Below are positions 30,298-32,154 of a DNA stretch of 32,154 nucleotides, piece after piece. The stretch covers positions 1 to 32,154 of the forward strand of contig NZ_VZOV01000037.1 of assembly GCF_008801915.1 (NCBI RefSeq), written 5' to 3'. This stretch comes from Cupriavidus gilardii. GTDB taxonomy: Bacteria > Pseudomonadota > Gammaproteobacteria > Burkholderiales > Burkholderiaceae. Below the pieces are notes generated by a model that was given only the letters and a program-made list of their open reading frames with translations, had not been told where the DNA came from and made no database searches. Made by a program: the position numbers and the translations under genes. Each line of letters opens with the position of its first letter. Position 1 is the first letter of the stretch.

Positions 30298-30400
30298 CAC
30301 TACGATCGAGTCAGTGGCGGGTCGGCATTGCGAAACGGAAGCGAAGCGGGCCCGTGCCACCTTCCATCCGATGCACCGACCATTCGAAGAGGAAACCGCG

Positions 30401-30802
30401 ATGCCTCACCTTCAATTGCAGATTTCCGGCCAACCCAACGCCGCGCTGACCGCGAAGGCCGCCGCCACCGTGGCCGAACTGACCCGTACCGTGCTTGGCA
30501 AGAAGCCCGAGGTGATGGCCGTGGCGGTCCAGTACGTGCCGCACGACGCCTGGTTCATCGACGGCAAGCCGCTGTCCGCGCTCGGACGCAACGCCTTCCA
30601 TCTCGATATCAGCGTCACCGACGAGACCAATACCAAGGCGGAGAAGGCGCGCTACCTCGAAGCGGTGCACCATGCGCTGTCCGAGCTGATCGGCGATGTG
30701 CACGACTGCTCGTATATCCACGTGATCGACGCCCGTGCGGCGGCGTACGGCTATGGCGGCCGCACGCAGGAATACCGCCATCAGCACGGGTCGACGTTGT
30801 AA
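30401..30802 (+). CDS. Tautomerase superfamily protein
   Basis: It encodes 133 residues from the ATG at 30401, preceded by GAGGAAA. The second residue is proline (MPHLQLQISG), which becomes the catalytic N-terminal Pro1 after Met removal as in 4-oxalocrotonate tautomerase and related enzymes. The beta-alpha-beta pattern is repeated: VAVQYVPHDAWFIDGKPL, then FHLDISVTDETN, then the helix AEKARYLEAVHHALSELIG and the strand CSYIHVIDARAAAYGYGG. The length (longer than the ~62-residue 4-OT) fits the two-unit subfamilies. The reaction is not defined by sequence alone. Confidence 0.88.
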   Translation: MPHLQLQISGQPNAALTAKAAATVAELTRTVLGKKPEVMAVAVQYVPHDAWFIDGKPLSALGRNAFHLDISVTDETNTKAEKARYLEAVHHALSELIGDVHDCSYIHVIDARAAAYGYGGRTQEYRHQHGSTL

Positions 30803-30809
30803 GGCGGGC

Positions 30810-31454
30810 TCAGCCGGCGGGCAGCCGATACAGGCGCCGCGGCCGTCCGTCCGGCGACAGCTCGAACACGACGCCGCCGCCGCTGTCGGCCCCTTGTCCG
30901 GTCAGCGCCGTGATGTTGACCTGATGGGTCACCATCAGATACGGCCCGCCGCGCGGATCGAGCCGATCGATGAAGCGCGACAGCGCGGCGGTCTGCTCGG
31001 TGCGGGCGCCGGCGTCGCCAAAGAAGGAATTCAGCAGCGGCAGCACGGTGACGGGACCGAGGTCCATCAGCCGCGCGGTGTCCTGGCAACGGCACCAGGC
31101 GCTGGTCCAGACGGCACTGGGACGAAAGCCTGCCGCGCGCCAGGCCGCGCCCAGACGCTGGGCCTGGGCGCGCCCGCTCGCATCGAGATTGCGCTGCGTC
31201 GGACAGGACCGCAGGTCGAAGCCGGGCGGGTCGCCGACGCCCGGCGCGGTGGCATGGCGCAGCAACACGACCACATTGGGCCGAGCGAGCGCCGAGACGG
31301 GCAGGGTGGCGATCGGTTGCGCAAGGGCGCTGGACACGCTGGCCGGCATGGCCGATGCCAGCAGGGTCCAGCAGGCGAGGCGGGCCGCGGCGGCCAACGT
31401 CTTGCGGCGCCGAGCGGAGGGCGAGCCGATGGCGGCCGTGCTGCGATCGATCAT
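30810..31454 (-). CDS. Secreted histidine phosphatase family protein
   Basis: It encodes 214 residues from the ATG at 31454, with a strong GGAGGAG ribosome-binding site. The leader is about 43 residues with a basic start (RSTAAIGSPSARRRKTLAAAARLACWTLLASAMPASVSSALAQP), so export is likely. The catalytic motif is LLRHATAPG (RHA in place of the usual RHG), then RAQAQRLGAAWRAAGF, SAWCRCQDTARL, and the late VTHQVNITALTG with the second His. This is a phosphomonoesterase of the phosphoglycerate-mutase-like fold. Substrate unknown. It converges on the tautomerase gene with 7 bases between stops and lies 62 bases after the D-threonine aldolase-like gene. Confidence 0.88.
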   Translation of the reverse strand: MIDRSTAAIGSPSARRRKTLAAAARLACWTLLASAMPASVSSALAQPIATLPVSALARPNVVVLLRHATAPGVGDPPGFDLRSCPTQRNLDASGRAQAQRLGAAWRAAGFRPSAVWTSAWCRCQDTARLMDLGPVTVLPLLNSFFGDAGARTEQTAALSRFIDRLDPRGGPYLMVTHQVNITALTGQGADSGGGVVFELSPDGRPRRLYRLPAG

Positions 31455-31516
31455 GATGCTCCTCCTTGCGCGCGCCGTGCGGCCGGCCACCGCTGTGCGG
31501 CCTGCCCGGCCCGACG

Positions 31517-32154
31517 CTAGCGGCTAAGACCGCGCGCGGAGATCGGCCACAGCGACTCGACCTTGCCGTCGCGCACGCCGACCAGCGTGTCGTACAGATT
31601 CAGCGTCGGGTCGCAATGGCCAGGCACCAGCCACAGCGGTTCGCCCAGCTGCGGCAGCGCCGGCATCTCGCCGCCGGCGCCGGGTACCGGCCGCACGATG
31701 CCGTGTTCGTCATTGGCGGCGACATAGGCCAGCCGCGTGCTGCGCCTGCCGCCGCCGAACTGGCCGCCGGCGCGCTCCCCGGAGTCGCGTTCCCATATCC
31801 ACGGCAGCCCCGAATCGACCGCCATCGACTTCAATCCCGCGTCCACTACGACCTGGCCATGCGCCGCGGTGCTCATCACCGTCGTCGCGATAAACAGGCT
31901 GTGCTCGAAACGCAGCGCCTCGGCGGCGCTGCCGCTGTCCATTCCGCCGTCGAGTCCGCTGGCGGCGACGCCCTCGTTGCTGCCGTAGTCGCCGTCCATG
32001 AACACATACGAACCGGGCTGGATCTCGGTGAAGACGCCGCTGGCCAGATCGAATTCGACGCTGCCGCTGCCGCCGCCGGTGACCACCTGGCAGGGCGCCC
32101 CGGCCGCGGCCAGCCGGGCCGCCACCGCCCCGGCACGCTCGGCGGCGCGCGCCG
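31517..32154 (-). CDS. DSD1-type PLP enzyme, D-threonine aldolase/D-serine dehydratase-like (5' end beyond the window)
   Basis: The frame is open to the right edge, so the N-terminus with the PLP lysine is outside the window; 212 codons are present. Visible marks are VTGGGSGSVEFDLASGVFTEIQPGSY, the phosphate-binding and substrate strand, and the metal site VPGHCDPTLNLYD near the C-terminus (His and Cys ligands). Both are typical of the fold-type III alanine-racemase-like family that includes metal-dependent D-threonine aldolase and eukaryotic-type D-serine dehydratase. Full members are about 380-430 residues. The likely job is breakdown of a D-beta-hydroxy amino acid. Which of the two activities cannot be told. 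Confidence 0.88.
   Translation of the reverse strand, partial: ARAAERAGAVAARLAAAGAPCQVVTGGGSGSVEFDLASGVFTEIQPGSYVFMDGDYGSNEGVAASGLDGGMDSGSAAEALRFEHSLFIATTVMSTAAHGQVVVDAGLKSMAVDSGLPWIWERDSGERAGGQFGGGRRSTRLAYVAANDEHGIVRPVPGAGGEMPALPQLGEPLWLVPGHCDPTLNLYDTLVGVRDGKVESLWPISARGLSR

Noticed and set aside
1..32154. Mobile elements, CRISPR arrays, tRNA or rRNA genes
   Set aside because: I looked for transposase or integrase motifs, regularly spaced repeats with spacers and RNA gene signatures and saw none.

Overview
The window is very GC-rich, gene-dense bacterial chromosome. Its gene content and protein style (hopanoid side-chain genes hpnI/hpnJ/hpnK together, PXPV-repeat and YCGGVG-type secreted proteins, many LysR/LysE/AGE-type genes) suggest a beta-proteobacterium of the Burkholderiaceae (Burkholderia/Cupriavidus/Ralstonia-like). 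No rRNA, tRNA, CRISPR array, transposase or phage gene was recognised.

Region 1 (1-10642) is a hopanoid locus. On the minus strand, read right to left, are ispH, hpnH, hpnI, hpnJ, hpnK and hpnL. Several are coupled by 4-base stop/start overlaps. hpnN follows further left and runs off the left edge. hpnM is inserted on the plus strand between hpnL and hpnN, and hpnA diverges from ispH. Together they cover isoprenoid precursor supply (IspH), adenosyl-hopane formation (HpnH), side-chain glycosylation, deacetylation and cyclitol remodelling (HpnI, HpnK, HpnJ), and hopanoid trafficking (HpnN, probably HpnM). The cyclase and the hpnC-G genes are not in the window. Oddities are an hpnK with no ATG/GTG/TTG where the fold needs one, four in-phase ATGs in 12-base repeats at the hpnA start, and a perfect 18-base palindrome in the hpnA/ispH intergenic region.

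Region 2 (10720-17938) holds small secreted or hypothetical proteins, a lipocalin, an MdtD-like MFS exporter, an AGE-family sugar epimerase-like protein, an esterase of the carboxylesterase/phospholipase family and a coiled-coil protein.

Region 3 (17939-19796) looks like a self-contained regulatory module. A TetR-family gene, a secreted protein made of 12-residue repeats and a 33-residue membrane peptide gene lie among three copies of one 16-base inverted repeat.

Region 4 (19936-25551) has a membrane-bound GGDEF protein, a LysE-family exporter and two adjacent large proteins of about 480-506 residues that I cannot assign. This pair is the best candidate for something undescribed.

Region 5 (25720-32154) has a Tat-exported epoxide-hydrolase-like enzyme paired with a cytochrome P460-family protein, then a minus-strand M14 carboxypeptidase and alpha/beta hydrolase pair. 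A divergent LysR/tautomerase pair follows, then a secreted histidine phosphatase and a D-threonine aldolase-like gene cut by the right edge.
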